Part shown: one piece after another, positions 36,910 through 46,167 of the stretch
Layout of the letters: every line of letters begins with the position of its first letter
Position numbering within the stretch: position 1 is the first letter of the stretch
DNA from: Rhodococcus sp. SGAir0479
GTDB taxonomy: Bacteria > Actinomycetota > Actinomycetes > Mycobacteriales > Mycobacteriaceae
Reading direction: 5' to 3'
Assembly: GCF_005484805.1 (NCBI RefSeq)
Contig: NZ_CP039432.1
Span: 2,480,001 to 2,544,000 of the forward strand
Length of the DNA: 64,000 nucleotides
Notes under the pieces: generated by a model
Told to the model about the DNA's origin: nothing
Databases searched by the model: none
Seen by the model: the letters and a program-made list of their open reading frames with translations, nothing else
Program-made: the position numbers and the translations under genes

Positions 36910-36982
36910 ACCGAAAAACCACGCGACGCCTCCTCCCCCTCGGCGGTACATTCCGAGGACCGACGACAGGGAGGAGGACGAC

Positions 36983-37150
36983 GTGGCCGAACCCGGGTCC
37001 GAGAACATCAAACGTCAGTTCCGCGAGGCGCTCGATCGCAAGAATCACGCACGCACCGCCGCGACCGCCCATCTGGACGGACAGTCCAAGGTGCACGACG
37101 CCCACGGCAGCGCCGACCACAAACGGCAGTTCCGCCGCAAGAGTGGTTAG
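36983..37150 (+). CDS. DUF5302-family small protein
   Basis: A 55-residue, strongly basic, hydrophilic protein beginning VAEPGSENIKRQFREALDRK and ending DHKRQFRRKSG. GAGGAGG lies just before the GTG start. The central HLDGQSKVHDAHG is typical of the family, which is common in actinomycetes and uncharacterised. The charge pattern suggests nucleic-acid or ribosome contact, but that is inference. It ends at a bidirectional hairpin shared with the tRNA-Glu gene. Confidence 0.8.
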   Translation: MAEPGSENIKRQFREALDRKNHARTAATAHLDGQSKVHDAHGSADHKRQFRRKSG

Positions 37151-37190
37151 GAATCGCCCGCGGGAAACCGATCGCTACGACGAGAAAGCG

Positions 37191-37229
37191 GAACACCCTC
37201 CGATCATCGATGACGATCGGAGGGTGTTC
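37191..37229. terminator. Bidirectional terminator between DUF5302 gene and tRNA-Glu
   Basis: A perfect 15-bp stem (37191-37205 with 37215-37229) and a 9-base loop. It lies just after the 3' end of the minus-strand tRNA-Glu and 40 bases after the DUF5302 stop. Confidence 0.85.
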
Positions 37230-37237
37230 CGCTCTTG

Positions 37238-37310
37238 TAGCCCCGACGGGATTCGAACCCGCGCTACCGCCTTGAGAGGGCGGCGTCCTAGGCCGCTAGA
37301 CGACGGGGCC
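37238..37310 (-). tRNA. tRNA-Glu (anticodon CTC), copy 1
   Basis: A 73-base cloverleaf with acceptor GGCCCCG / CGGGGCT, discriminator A, anticodon loop CTCTCAA (CTC) and T-arm GGGTTCGAATCCC. CCA is not encoded. It is identical to the second copy at 37377-37449. Confidence 0.97.
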
Positions 37311-37341
37311 AGGACTGCGTTCTCCACAAGCTCGCTCCGCG

Positions 37342-37364
37342 AAAAAACCCTCCGAGATCGGAGG
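37342..37364 (-). terminator. Intrinsic terminator between the two tRNA-Glu genes
   Basis: The stem CCTCCGA / TCGGAGG is followed on the minus strand by GGTTTTTT. It sits 12 bases after the 3' end of the second tRNA-Glu, so the first copy probably depends on read-through or its own promoter. Confidence 0.85.
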
Positions 37365-37376
37365 ACGTTTCCGTGG

Positions 37377-37449
37377 TAGCCCCGACGGGATTCGAACCCG
37401 CGCTACCGCCTTGAGAGGGCGGCGTCCTAGGCCGCTAGACGACGGGGCC
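37377..37449 (-). tRNA. tRNA-Glu (anticodon CTC), copy 2
   Basis: Same 73-base sequence as copy 1, including anticodon CTC. Its own T-tailed terminator follows. It lies 154 bases downstream of tRNA-Gln. Confidence 0.97.
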
Positions 37450-37603
37450 GAGAACTTGCTTCGAACGCTGTATGACTGTTCGGCTCCGAGGAGCGGTCAC
37501 AGTGTATGTGCTGCAGCGACTTGCTCGAGCGAATCTCTGCGTCTGGAATATCCGGCGAGCGTACTCGCCGAAATCCGTAAGGCATTCACCTCGCGGACTT
37601 CCG

Positions 37604-37675
37604 CTGGGGTACCAGGACTCGAACCTAGAATGGCTGAACCAGAATCAGCTGTGTTGCCAATTACACCATACCCCA
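37604..37675 (-). tRNA. tRNA-Gln (anticodon CTG)
   Basis: A 72-base cloverleaf starting with U1 (TGGGGTA / TACCCCA), discriminator G, anticodon loop TTCTGGT (CTG) and T-arm AGGTTCGAGTCCT. It is the first tRNA in the minus-strand row. In this lineage it is expected to be charged with glutamate by GltX and amidated by GatCAB, both encoded in this window. Confidence 0.97.
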
Positions 37676-37805
37676 ATGGCTTGTTCCTTCGGCCTGCCCT
37701 GCGGGCATCGCGGCCTCCGTTCCGAACCGAGAAGAAGATTAGCACCAACCCTGCGTCGAACTACAAATCGGCAGGTCAACGGCGGTAAATCCCGGCACGG
37801 ACGCA

Positions 37806-37837
37806 CTCGGCCCGCCCGAGGAACCGGGCGGGCCGAG
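37806..37837 (-). terminator. Hairpin terminator after gltX
   Basis: A perfect 13-bp GC-rich stem (37806-37818 with 37825-37837) and a 6-base loop, 18 bases after the gltX stop and ahead of tRNA-Gln. Confidence 0.8.
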
Positions 37838-37854
37838 ATACGCGGCTGCAATTG

Positions 37855-39327
37855 TCAGGCGATCCGTTCACGCGCCGAACGCAGGCGGGCCACGGTCTTC
37901 TCCCGGCCCAGCAGTTCCATCGACTCGTAGAGCGGAGGACTGACGTGCGAGCCGGTGAGCGCGACACGCACCGGCGCGAACGCCTTGCGCGGCTTGAGCT
38001 CGAGCTTCTCGATCAACGCCGCCTTGAGTGCCGCCTCGAGGTTCGCGGTCGTCCACTGCTCCACCGCATCGAGCGCGGCGATCGTCTCGTCCAGCACGGG
38101 TGCGGCGTCCGCCCCCAGATTCTTCGACGCAGCCGCCGGGTCGATCGTGAACTCGGAGTCGTCGACCAGGAGGAACTTCAGCAGATCCCACGCGTCGGAC
38201 AACACCACGATGCGGGTCTGCACCAGGTCGGCCGCGACGTCGAACTGATCGGGCGTGAGGGCGTCGACGGGGTGGCCGTGCGTGGTCAGGTACGCGCGCA
38301 GGCGTGCCGAGAAGTCGGCAGGCTCGAGCAACCGGATGTGCTCGGCGTTGATCGCGTCCGCCTTCTTCTGGTCGAACCGTGCCGGATTGGAATTGACCTT
38401 GGAGATGTCGAAGGCCGCCACCATCTCGTCGAGCGAGAACACGTCGTGGTCGTCGGCGATGCTCCAGCCCAGCAGCGCCAGGTAATTGAGCAGACCCTCC
38501 GGAATGAAACCGCGGTCCCGGTGGATGAAGAGGTTCGACTCCGGATCGCGCTTGGACAGCTTCTTGTTTCCCTGCCCCATCACGAACGGCAGGTGCCCGA
38601 ACTCCGGCGTGAACTCGGCGACGCCGATGCGCTGCAGTGCCTCGTACAGCGCGAGCTGACGGGGCGTCGACGAGAGCAGGTCCTCACCACGCAGCACGTG
38701 TGTGATCTTCATCAACGCGTCGTCGACAGGGTTCACCAGCGTGTAGAGCGGGATCCCGTTGCCGCGGGTGAGGGCGTAGTCCGGCACCGTGCCGGCCTTG
38801 AACGTGGTCTCGCCGCGCACCAGATCGTTCCACGTGAGGTCGTGGTCGGGCATCCGCAGGCGCACCACCGGCTTGCGCCCCTCCTCGAGGTAGGCGGCGC
38901 GCTGTTCGTCCGTCAGATCCCTGTCGAAGTTGTCGTACCCCAGCTTGGGGTCACGTCCGGCCGCCTTGTGCCGCGCCTCGACCTCCTCGGGCGTGGAGAA
39001 GGACTCGTACGCCTCGCCGGCCTCGAGTAGGCGCCGCACCACGTCGAGGTGCAGATCACGCCGCTGGGACTGCCGGTACGGCTCGTACGGCCCGCCCACC
39101 TCGGGGCCCTCGTCCCAGTTCAACCCCAGCCAGCGCAGGGCGTCCAGGATCGCCTGGTACGACTCCTCCGTGTCCCGGGCAGCATCCGTGTCCTCGATGC
39201 GGAACACGAACGTCCCACCGTGATGTCGCGCGAACGCCCAGTTGAACAGGGCGGTACGGACGAGCCCGACGTGCGGGGTGCCGGTGGGTGACGGACAGAA
39301 ACGGACGCGTACTTCGTTGCTGGTCAT
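37855..39327 (-). CDS. gltX: Glutamyl-tRNA synthetase (non-discriminating, by context)
   Basis: Class I synthetase of 490 residues. The HIGH-type motif is HVGL at about residues 19-22 in [22 protein letters not shown], and the KMSKS-type motif is KLSKRD. The C-terminal anticodon-binding half fills about 330-490. Because the window also encodes tRNA-Gln and GatCAB, and actinomycetes generally lack GlnRS, this enzyme should also charge tRNA-Gln with glutamate; that is inference from context. The row of tRNA-Gln and tRNA-Glu genes lies directly downstream on the same strand. Confidence 0.96.
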   Translation of the reverse strand: MTSNEVRVRFCPSPTGTPHVGLVRTALFNWAFARHHGGTFVFRIEDTDAARDTEESYQAILDALRWLGLNWDEGPEVGGPYEPYRQSQRRDLHLDVVRRLLEAGEAYESFSTPEEVEARHKAAGRDPKLGYDNFDRDLTDEQRAAYLEEGRKPVVRLRMPDHDLTWNDLVRGETTFKAGTVPDYALTRGNGIPLYTLVNPVDDALMKITHVLRGEDLLSSTPRQLALYEALQRIGVAEFTPEFGHLPFVMGQGNKKLSKRDPESNLFIHRDRGFIPEGLLNYLALLGWSIADDHDVFSLDEMVAAFDISKVNSNPARFDQKKADAINAEHIRLLEPADFSARLRAYLTTHGHPVDALTPDQFDVAADLVQTRIVVLSDAWDLLKFLLVDDSEFTIDPAAASKNLGADAAPVLDETIAALDAVEQWTTANLEAALKAALIEKLELKPRKAFAPVRVALTGSHVSPPLYESMELLGREKTVARLRSARERIA

Positions 39328-39427
39328 GGCTCACTTCGGATAGACACTGCTAGACGCCGTCAGGCGCGGCCAGGGACGGAACGGACCCCTACAGGCTAGT
39401 CCCGCGAACGCCCCGAGCGGTATCCGA

Positions 39428-40201
39428 TCAGCGCTTGGTGGCAACCGGATTGGTCAGGGTGCCCAGCCCCTCGACGGTGACGCTCACCGACTGTCCGTCG
39501 ACGATCGGGCCCACGCCCTCCGGCGTCCCGGTGAGGATGACATCGCCGGGGAGCAACGTCATGACCGTGGAGACCCACTCGACGATCTTCGGAATATCGT
39601 GCAGCAGAAGCGAAGTGCGGCTGCGCTGCTTGACTTCGCCGTCCACCTCGGTCCTGATCTCGACGTCCGACACGTCCAGGTCGGTGACGATCCACGGGCC
39701 GAGGGGGCAGAAGGTGTCGTACCCCTTGGCTCGCGTCCACTGGCCGTCGTGGCGCTGCTGATCGCGCGCGGTGACATCGTTGGCGACCGTGTAACCGAGG
39801 ATGACGTCGCGAGCCTTGGCCGCCGGCACGTCCTTGCAGGGCCGGCCGATGACCACCGCGAGCTCGCCCTCGTAGTGCACCTCGCTGGACGACGGCGGCA
39901 GCAGGATCGAGGCGCCGGGGCCGACGATCGACGTGTTCGGCTTGATGAAGATCACCGGATCCTCCGGGGCTTCCCCACCCATCTCTGCAGCGTGCGCCGC
40001 ATAGTTCTTGCCCACGCAGATCACCTTGCTCGCCAGAATGGGGGCCAGCAGGCGCACGTCGGCGAGCGGCCAGCTACGGCCGGTGAAAGTCGGTGTGCCG
40101 AAGGGATGTTCGGCGATCTCCCTCGCGGTCCGGGCGTCGCCCTCCCCCTCGATCGACACGAAGGCAACTCCGTCGGGACTGGCAATTCGACCTAGGCGCA
40201 T
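39428..40201 (-). CDS. Fumarylacetoacetate hydrolase-family protein
   Basis: A 257-residue FAH-fold protein. The metal-binding acidic residues lie in EVHYEGELAVVIG and VANDVTARDQQ, and other family markers are CVGKNYAAHAAEMG, DPVIFIKPN and ILTGTPEGVGP. Relatives hydrolyse or decarboxylate acylpyruvates and oxaloacetate; the substrate here is not evident. The ATG at 40201 begins MRLGRIASPDG. It is syntenic with Rv2993c beside gltX and divergent from the MFS transporter. Confidence 0.9.
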   Translation of the reverse strand: MRLGRIASPDGVAFVSIEGEGDARTAREIAEHPFGTPTFTGRSWPLADVRLLAPILASKVICVGKNYAAHAAEMGGEAPEDPVIFIKPNTSIVGPGASILLPPSSSEVHYEGELAVVIGRPCKDVPAAKARDVILGYTVANDVTARDQQRHDGQWTRAKGYDTFCPLGPWIVTDLDVSDVEIRTEVDGEVKQRSRTSLLLHDIPKIVEWVSTVMTLLPGDVILTGTPEGVGPIVDGQSVSVTVEGLGTLTNPVATKR

Positions 40202-40329
40202 GGATCCGAGTCTATCGAGTCCGGTCGCATCCACCGGGTGTGCCCGTCGCACGTCCGCCCGCCGGGGGTCTACACTGCGAGCAATATCCACATTGTAAGA
40301 AGTTCATTTCACATACTGGGACGTGCATC

Positions 40330-41535
40330 ATGAACGAGACCGTAGTCCGGGAAACACAGACGGGTCCGGCCCGTCGCTGGTCGATGCTGGGTCTCGGCGT
40401 TCTCGCGCAGGCCGCGGGCGCTGTGTTCTCGAACGCGCCGGCCTTCCTGCTGCCCACCCTGCAGGACTCGCACGGGATGGCGCTGTCCCGGGCCGGACTC
40501 CTGGTCGCCGCGCCGACGGTGGGGTTTCTCGTCAGCCTCATGGCGTGGGGGGTCGTGGTGGACCGGATCGGTGAGCGCCGAGTGCTGGTGACGGGCATGG
40601 CGATCACGGCGCTCGCCGGCGCGGGCGCCGCACTTAGTTCCTCGTCGTTGGTGGTGACGGGCCTCTTCCTGCTGCTCGGCGGAATGGCAGCGTCGAGCGC
40701 GAACGCGGCCAGTGGGCGCGTCGTGATCGGGTGGTTCCCCCCGCAGCGCCGCGGCTTCGCGATGGGCATCCGGCAGATGGCGCTGCCCCTGGGTGTCGCC
40801 GCCGCCGCGCTCACGGTGCCGCGGGTCGCCCAATCGCACGGCGTCGGTTGGGCATTGGCGCTGCCTGCGGGTGTGGCGTTGGTGGCCGCACTCGCCTGCC
40901 TGTTCGTCGTCGATCCGCCCCGCCCGGAACGTTCGTCCGCGCGGGAGACCGGTCTGCTCGACAATCCGTACCGGAACTCGGGCGTGCTGTGGCGAATTCA
41001 CGGGGTGTCGGTGCTGCTGGTCGTGCCGCAGTACCTGGTGTGGACCTTCGCGCTGCTGTGGTTGATGACCGACCGGGGCTGGTCGGCGGCGTCCGCCGGT
41101 CTGCTCATCACCGTGACCCAATTGCTCGGCGCCGCAGGCCGGATCGCGGCGGGCGCGCTGTCGGACCGGGTCGGAAGCCGGATGCGGCCACTGCGCTGGG
41201 TCGCCCTGGCGGCCGCAGTCTCGATGGGCGCCCTGGCGCTCACCGACTGGCTGGACTCCCCCGTGTCCGTGGCGCTGCTGGTCGTCGCCTCGGTGATCAC
41301 GGTGGCGGACAACGGTTTGGCATTCACGGCGGTCGCCGAGATCGCCGGCCCGTACTGGAGCGGACGCGCTCTGGGGGCCCAGAACACGAGCCAGTACCTG
41401 GCGGCGTCGCTGGTACCGCCGGTCTTCGGCGCGCTGGTGGGTGCGGTGAGCTTCCCGGTGGTGTTCGCGGTCACCGCGTTGTTCCCGCTCGTGGCGGCGC
41501 CGCTGGTTCCGACGGATCGACCCGAACGGCGCTGA
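40330..41535 (+). CDS. MFS transporter
   Basis: A 401-residue major-facilitator protein with about 12 membrane helices. The loop 2-3 motif appears as GVVVDRIGERRVLVTG and the pseudo-repeat as GALSDRVGSRMRPLRW. WFPPQRRGFAMGIRQMALPLG is typical of the YcaD/CynX-like sugar or drug exporters in this position. No substrate can be assigned. The ATG at 40330 is preceded by a short dyad, CAATATCCACATTG (40282-40295), which may be an operator. A bidirectional hairpin follows. Confidence 0.9.
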   Translation: MNETVVRETQTGPARRWSMLGLGVLAQAAGAVFSNAPAFLLPTLQDSHGMALSRAGLLVAAPTVGFLVSLMAWGVVVDRIGERRVLVTGMAITALAGAGAALSSSSLVVTGLFLLLGGMAASSANAASGRVVIGWFPPQRRGFAMGIRQMALPLGVAAAALTVPRVAQSHGVGWALALPAGVALVAALACLFVVDPPRPERSSARETGLLDNPYRNSGVLWRIHGVSVLLVVPQYLVWTFALLWLMTDRGWSAASAGLLITVTQLLGAAGRIAAGALSDRVGSRMRPLRWVALAAAVSMGALALTDWLDSPVSVALLVVASVITVADNGLAFTAVAEIAGPYWSGRALGAQNTSQYLAASLVPPVFGALVGAVSFPVVFAVTALFPLVAAPLVPTDRPERR

Positions 41536-41552
41536 GACCACCCGGAGCGACA

Positions 41553-41585
41553 GCGACCGCCGCCCGGAGACCGGGCGGCGGTCGC
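41553..41585. terminator. Bidirectional terminator between the MFS gene and leuB
   Basis: A perfect 15-bp GC-rich stem (41553-41567 with 41571-41585) and a 3-base loop between the convergent stops. Confidence 0.85.
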
Positions 41586-41605
41586 GTGTGTCGAAGCCGG
41601 AAGGC

Positions 41606-42619
41606 CTAGAGGGCGGCAGCGATCCGGTCGCCGACCTCGGTGGTGACGATCGGGGCGTCGCCGCGCGCGGCCAGATCGGCCTCGACGGCCGCCTCGATGC
41701 GGGCGGCGTCGTCCGCGCGGCCGAGGTGACGCAGCAGCATCGCGGCCGACAGGATCGCGGCGGTCGGGTCGGCGATGCCCTGACCGGCGATGTCCGGCGC
41801 CGAGCCGTGGACCGGCTCGAACATCGACGGGTTGGTGCCCGAGGCGTCGATGTTGCCGCTGGCAGCCAGGCCGATACCACCGGTGACCGCACCCGCGAGG
41901 TCGGTGATGATGTCGCCGAAGAGGTTGTCGGTGACGATCACGTCGAAGCGGGTGGGGTCGGTGACCATGTAGATGGTGGCCGCGTCGATGTGGCAGTACG
42001 CGGTCTCGACGTCCGGGTACTCGGCGCCGACGGTCTCCATCGCGCGGGTCCAGATGCGGCCCGCGTTGGAGAGCACGTTGGTCTTGTGGATGAGCGTCAG
42101 GCGCTTACGCCGGGTCTGCGCCAGCTCGTACGCGGCGCGGACGACGCGCTCGGCGCCGAACCACGTGTTCACCGAGACCTCGGTCGCGACCTCGTGCGGG
42201 GTGCCGACGCGGATCGAACCGCCGTTGCCGGTGTACGGGCCCTCGGTGCCCTCGCGGACCACGATGAAGTCGATGTCCGGGTTCGCGGCCAGCGGCGAGC
42301 TCGAACCCGGGTAGGTGCGGGCCGGACGCAGATTCACGTGGTGATCGAGCAGGAACCGCATGTTCAGCAGCAGCCCGCGCTCGAGGATGCCCGGGGCGAC
42401 GTACCGCGGATCGCCGATGGCGCCCAGCAGGATCGCGTCGTGCTGACGGATCGCGTCGAGTTCGGCGTCCGGGAGGAGATCACCGGTGTCGTTGTAGCGC
42501 TTGGCCCCGAGGTCGAACTCGGTGGTCTCCACGTCCGGCACCAGCTTCCGCAGTACCTTCAGCGCTTCCGCCGTGACCTCGACACCGATGCCGTCACCGG
42601 GGATGACCGCAAGCTTCAT
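41606..42619 (-). CDS. leuB: 3-isopropylmalate dehydrogenase
   Basis: NAD-dependent oxidative decarboxylase of 337 residues in leucine synthesis. It begins [20 protein letters not shown]; the catalytic segments [40 protein letters not shown] and NAD-binding [20 protein letters not shown] are clear. The ATG at 42619 begins the conserved protein. It follows serA on the same strand but a 13-bp hairpin lies between them, so it may have its own promoter. Confidence 0.97.
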   Translation of the reverse strand: MKLAVIPGDGIGVEVTAEALKVLRKLVPDVETTEFDLGAKRYNDTGDLLPDAELDAIRQHDAILLGAIGDPRYVAPGILERGLLLNMRFLLDHHVNLRPARTYPGSSSPLAANPDIDFIVVREGTEGPYTGNGGSIRVGTPHEVATEVSVNTWFGAERVVRAAYELAQTRRKRLTLIHKTNVLSNAGRIWTRAMETVGAEYPDVETAYCHIDAATIYMVTDPTRFDVIVTDNLFGDIITDLAGAVTGGIGLAASGNIDASGTNPSMFEPVHGSAPDIAGQGIADPTAAILSAAMLLRHLGRADDAARIEAAVEADLAARGDAPIVTTEVGDRIAAAL

Positions 42620-42674
42620 GGGCACACTCTCTTTCGACTGGAATCCACCGGTGGCGTGGGACACCCCGGCAGCA

Positions 42675-42713
42675 CCGGTGGCCGCGACCGTCCTCGACGA
42701 TCGCGGCCACCGG
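42675..42713 (-). terminator. Hairpin between serA and leuB
   Basis: A perfect 13-bp stem (42675-42687 with 42701-42713) and a 13-base loop, 18 bases after the serA stop. It probably ends serA transcription. Confidence 0.65.
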
Positions 42714-42730
42714 GTGAGGATCGGGAAGGA

Positions 42731-44323
42731 TCAGGACAGGTCGACCTGCGCGACGCGGGCGTCGAGCTTCTCCACGATCTGCGCGATCTCGGCGTCACCC
42801 ACGACGCGCTCGACGCGCAGGATCACGGTGGCACCCTCGCCCTCGGCGTCCTGGCTCAGTGCGGCGGCCTGGATGTCGATACCGGCGTTGCCCAGGACGG
42901 TGCCGAGCACGCCCAGCACGCCCGGGCGGTCCGTGTAGTGCACGACGACGTTGTGGCCCTCGGCGCGCAGATCGAAGCTGCGGCCGTTGATGTTGACGAT
43001 CTTCTCGACCTGCTGCAGACCGGTCAGCGCACCCGCCACCGTGGTGACGGTGCCGTCGGCTGCGACCGCGCGGACCTCGACCGCGCTGCGGTGCGTCTGC
43101 GCCTCGCTGTGCTTCTCGACCTCGACGCTCACGCCGCGCTGCTCGGCGAGCTGCGGGGCGTTGACGAACGTGACGGCCTCGTCGCTGCTCGCGGAGAACA
43201 GGCCTCGGAGCGCGGCCAGGCCGAGGATCTCGACGTTCTCGGCCGACAGCTCGCCGCTCACGACGACCTGGACGTTCTGCACGGCCTCGGGCGAGAGGGT
43301 GCCGGCCAGCAGACCCAGCTTGCGGACCAGCTCGAGCCACGGCGCGACCTCTTCGCCGACCGGGCCGCCCGAGACGTTGACGGCGTCCGGAACGAACTCG
43401 CCGGCCAGCGCCAGCAGGACGCTCTTGGCGACGTCGGTGCCGGCGCGGTCCTGCGCCTCGGAGGTGGAGGCACCGAGGTGCGGGGTGACGACGACGTTGT
43501 CGAGGTCGAACAGCTTGGAGTCGGTGCAGGGCTCGGTGTTGAACACGTCGAGGCCGGCCGCCCGGACCTTGCCGGAGACGAGGGCGTCGTACAGTGCGTC
43601 CTCGTCGATGAGACCACCGCGGGCGGCGTTGACGATGATGACGCCGTCCTTGGTCTTGGCCAGGCGCTCGGCGTTGATCAGGCCCGCGGTCTCCTTGGTC
43701 TTGGGCAGGTGCACCGAGATGAAGTCGGCGCGCTCGACCAGCTCGTCGATGTCGACCAGCTCGATACCGAGCTGCGCGGCGCGCGCGGCCGGCAGGTAGG
43801 GGTCGTACGCGATGAGGTTGGTCTCGAACGCGGCGAGACGCTGCGCGAACAGCTGGCCGATACGGCCCAGGCCCACCACGCCGACGGTCTTGCCGAGGAT
43901 CTCGGTGCCGTTGAAGCTCGAACGCTTCCAGGTCTTCTCGCGCAGCGTGCGGTCGGCGGCCGGGATCTGGCGCGCGGTGGACAGCAGCAGCGAGACCGCG
44001 TGCTCGGCGGCCGAGTGGATGTTGGACGTCGGCGCGTTGACGACCATGACGCCGCGCTCGGTGGCGGCCGGGATGTCGACGTTGTCGAGCCCCACGCCGG
44101 CGCGGCCGACGATCTTCAGCTTGGTGGCCGCGGCGAGCACCTCGGCGTCGACCGTGGTGGCCGAACGAACGAGCAGAGCGTCGGCCTCGGGCACGGCCGC
44201 GAGCAGCGCGGGACGGTCCGGGCCGTCGACCCAGCGCACCTCGACACCGTCTCCGAGCGCATCGACGGTCGATTGTGCGAGCTTGTCGGCGATCAGGACA
44301 ACGGGACGGCCATTCTGGCTCAC
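42731..44323 (-). CDS. serA: D-3-phosphoglycerate dehydrogenase (type I, with ACT domain)
   Basis: First enzyme of serine synthesis; 530 residues, the long form found in mycobacteria. Catalytic and NAD parts: RAGVGLDNVDIPAATE, GVVGLGRIGQLFAQR, AARGGLIDEDAL and the His in VTPHLGAST. An intervening domain (about 320-455) and a C-terminal ACT domain (about 455-530, DRPGVLGVLGTVLG) follow; the latter binds serine for feedback inhibition. The GTG at 44323 has an AGGAG site. A CCACATAGTGG palindrome lies about 145 bases upstream. Confidence 0.97.
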   Translation of the reverse strand: MSQNGRPVVLIADKLAQSTVDALGDGVEVRWVDGPDRPALLAAVPEADALLVRSATTVDAEVLAAATKLKIVGRAGVGLDNVDIPAATERGVMVVNAPTSNIHSAAEHAVSLLLSTARQIPAADRTLREKTWKRSSFNGTEILGKTVGVVGLGRIGQLFAQRLAAFETNLIAYDPYLPAARAAQLGIELVDIDELVERADFISVHLPKTKETAGLINAERLAKTKDGVIIVNAARGGLIDEDALYDALVSGKVRAAGLDVFNTEPCTDSKLFDLDNVVVTPHLGASTSEAQDRAGTDVAKSVLLALAGEFVPDAVNVSGGPVGEEVAPWLELVRKLGLLAGTLSPEAVQNVQVVVSGELSAENVEILGLAALRGLFSASSDEAVTFVNAPQLAEQRGVSVEVEKHSEAQTHRSAVEVRAVAADGTVTTVAGALTGLQQVEKIVNINGRSFDLRAEGHNVVVHYTDRPGVLGVLGTVLGNAGIDIQAAALSQDAEGEGATVILRVERVVGDAEIAQIVEKLDARVAQVDLS

Positions 44324-44466
44324 GAGGAACTCTCCTGTGTTTCGGTGTCTGGTGGGTCGGTGGAGCGATTGTCCGCGGCCGGGCACCGTTCGGGGCACGC
44401 GCGGGTCGCAGTCGGGATCAGTTTAGTTGGCCACGTGCCACGATTCCGCAGGGCGGGTACGAGCTA

Positions 44467-44477
44467 CCACATAGTGG
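44467..44477. promoter_or_regulatory. Palindrome CCACATAGTGG upstream of serA
   Basis: An 11-base sequence with perfect 4-base arms (CCAC-ATA-GTGG) lies in the 261-base gap between ilvC and serA, 144 bases before the serA start. It could be an operator of serA; the regulator is unknown. Confidence 0.35.
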
Positions 44478-44526
44478 ACACTGCCGGTGGGGAATTCGGC
44501 GATTCTCCGTCGCCGCGGAACGACTT

Positions 44527-44566
44527 CGGCCCGGGGCCGCGCGAGTGCACGCGCAGCCCCGGGCCG
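44527..44566 (-). terminator. Hairpin terminator after ilvC
   Basis: An 11-bp CGGCCCGGGGC stem with an extended inner GCGCG/CGCGC pairing, 19 bases after the ilvC stop. It marks the end of the ilvB-ilvN-ilvC operon. Confidence 0.75.
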
Positions 44567-44584
44567 ACTCGACAGGCCGGTGGA

Positions 44585-45604
<1,020 letters not shown>

Positions 45605-45663
45605 TTACCTCTCCTCTGGGTTCTATGAACGCTTGATTGTCTGTTGTTGGCGGTGTGACGGTA

Positions 45664-46167
45664 CTAGCGGGTGGCCGTGATGGACTTCGGTCCACGGCCG
45701 ACCGCCACCACACCGGACTGCACGATCTCGCGGATGCCGAACGGATCGAGCATGCGCAGGAGCGCGTCGAGCTTGGAACGGGTGCCGGTCGCCTCGATGG
45801 TGAGCGCCTCCGGCGAGACGTCGATCACCTTGGCGCGGAACAGGTTCACCGTCTCGATGACCTGGGTGCGGACGCTGGAATCGGCACGCACCTTGATCAG
45901 GATGAGCTCGCGGGCCACGGACGCGTCGGTGTCCTGCTCGACGATCTTGATGACGTTCACCAGCTTGTTCAGCTGCTTGGTCACCTGCTCGAGCGGGAAC
46001 TCGTCGACCGTGACGACGATCGTCATGCGCGAGATGTCCGGCACCTCGGTGCCACCGACGGCGAGCGACTCGATGTTGAAGCCGCGGCGGGAGAAGAGTG
46101 CAGCGACACGGGCCAGCACGCCCGGCTTGTCCTCGACGAGAACACTGAGAGTGTGGCTGGTGCTCAC
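45664..46167 (-). CDS. ilvN: Acetolactate synthase small regulatory subunit
   Basis: A 167-residue ACT-domain subunit that activates IlvB and makes it sensitive to valine. It begins [20 protein letters not shown]; the feedback site lies in [14 protein letters not shown] and the C-terminal ALS_ss_C domain follows. Its GTG start overlaps the ilvB stop by four bases (GTGA). Confidence 0.97.
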   Translation of the reverse strand: MSTSHTLSVLVEDKPGVLARVAALFSRRGFNIESLAVGGTEVPDISRMTIVVTVDEFPLEQVTKQLNKLVNVIKIVEQDTDASVARELILIKVRADSSVRTQVIETVNLFRAKVIDVSPEALTIEATGTRSKLDALLRMLDPFGIREIVQSGVVAVGRGPKSITATR

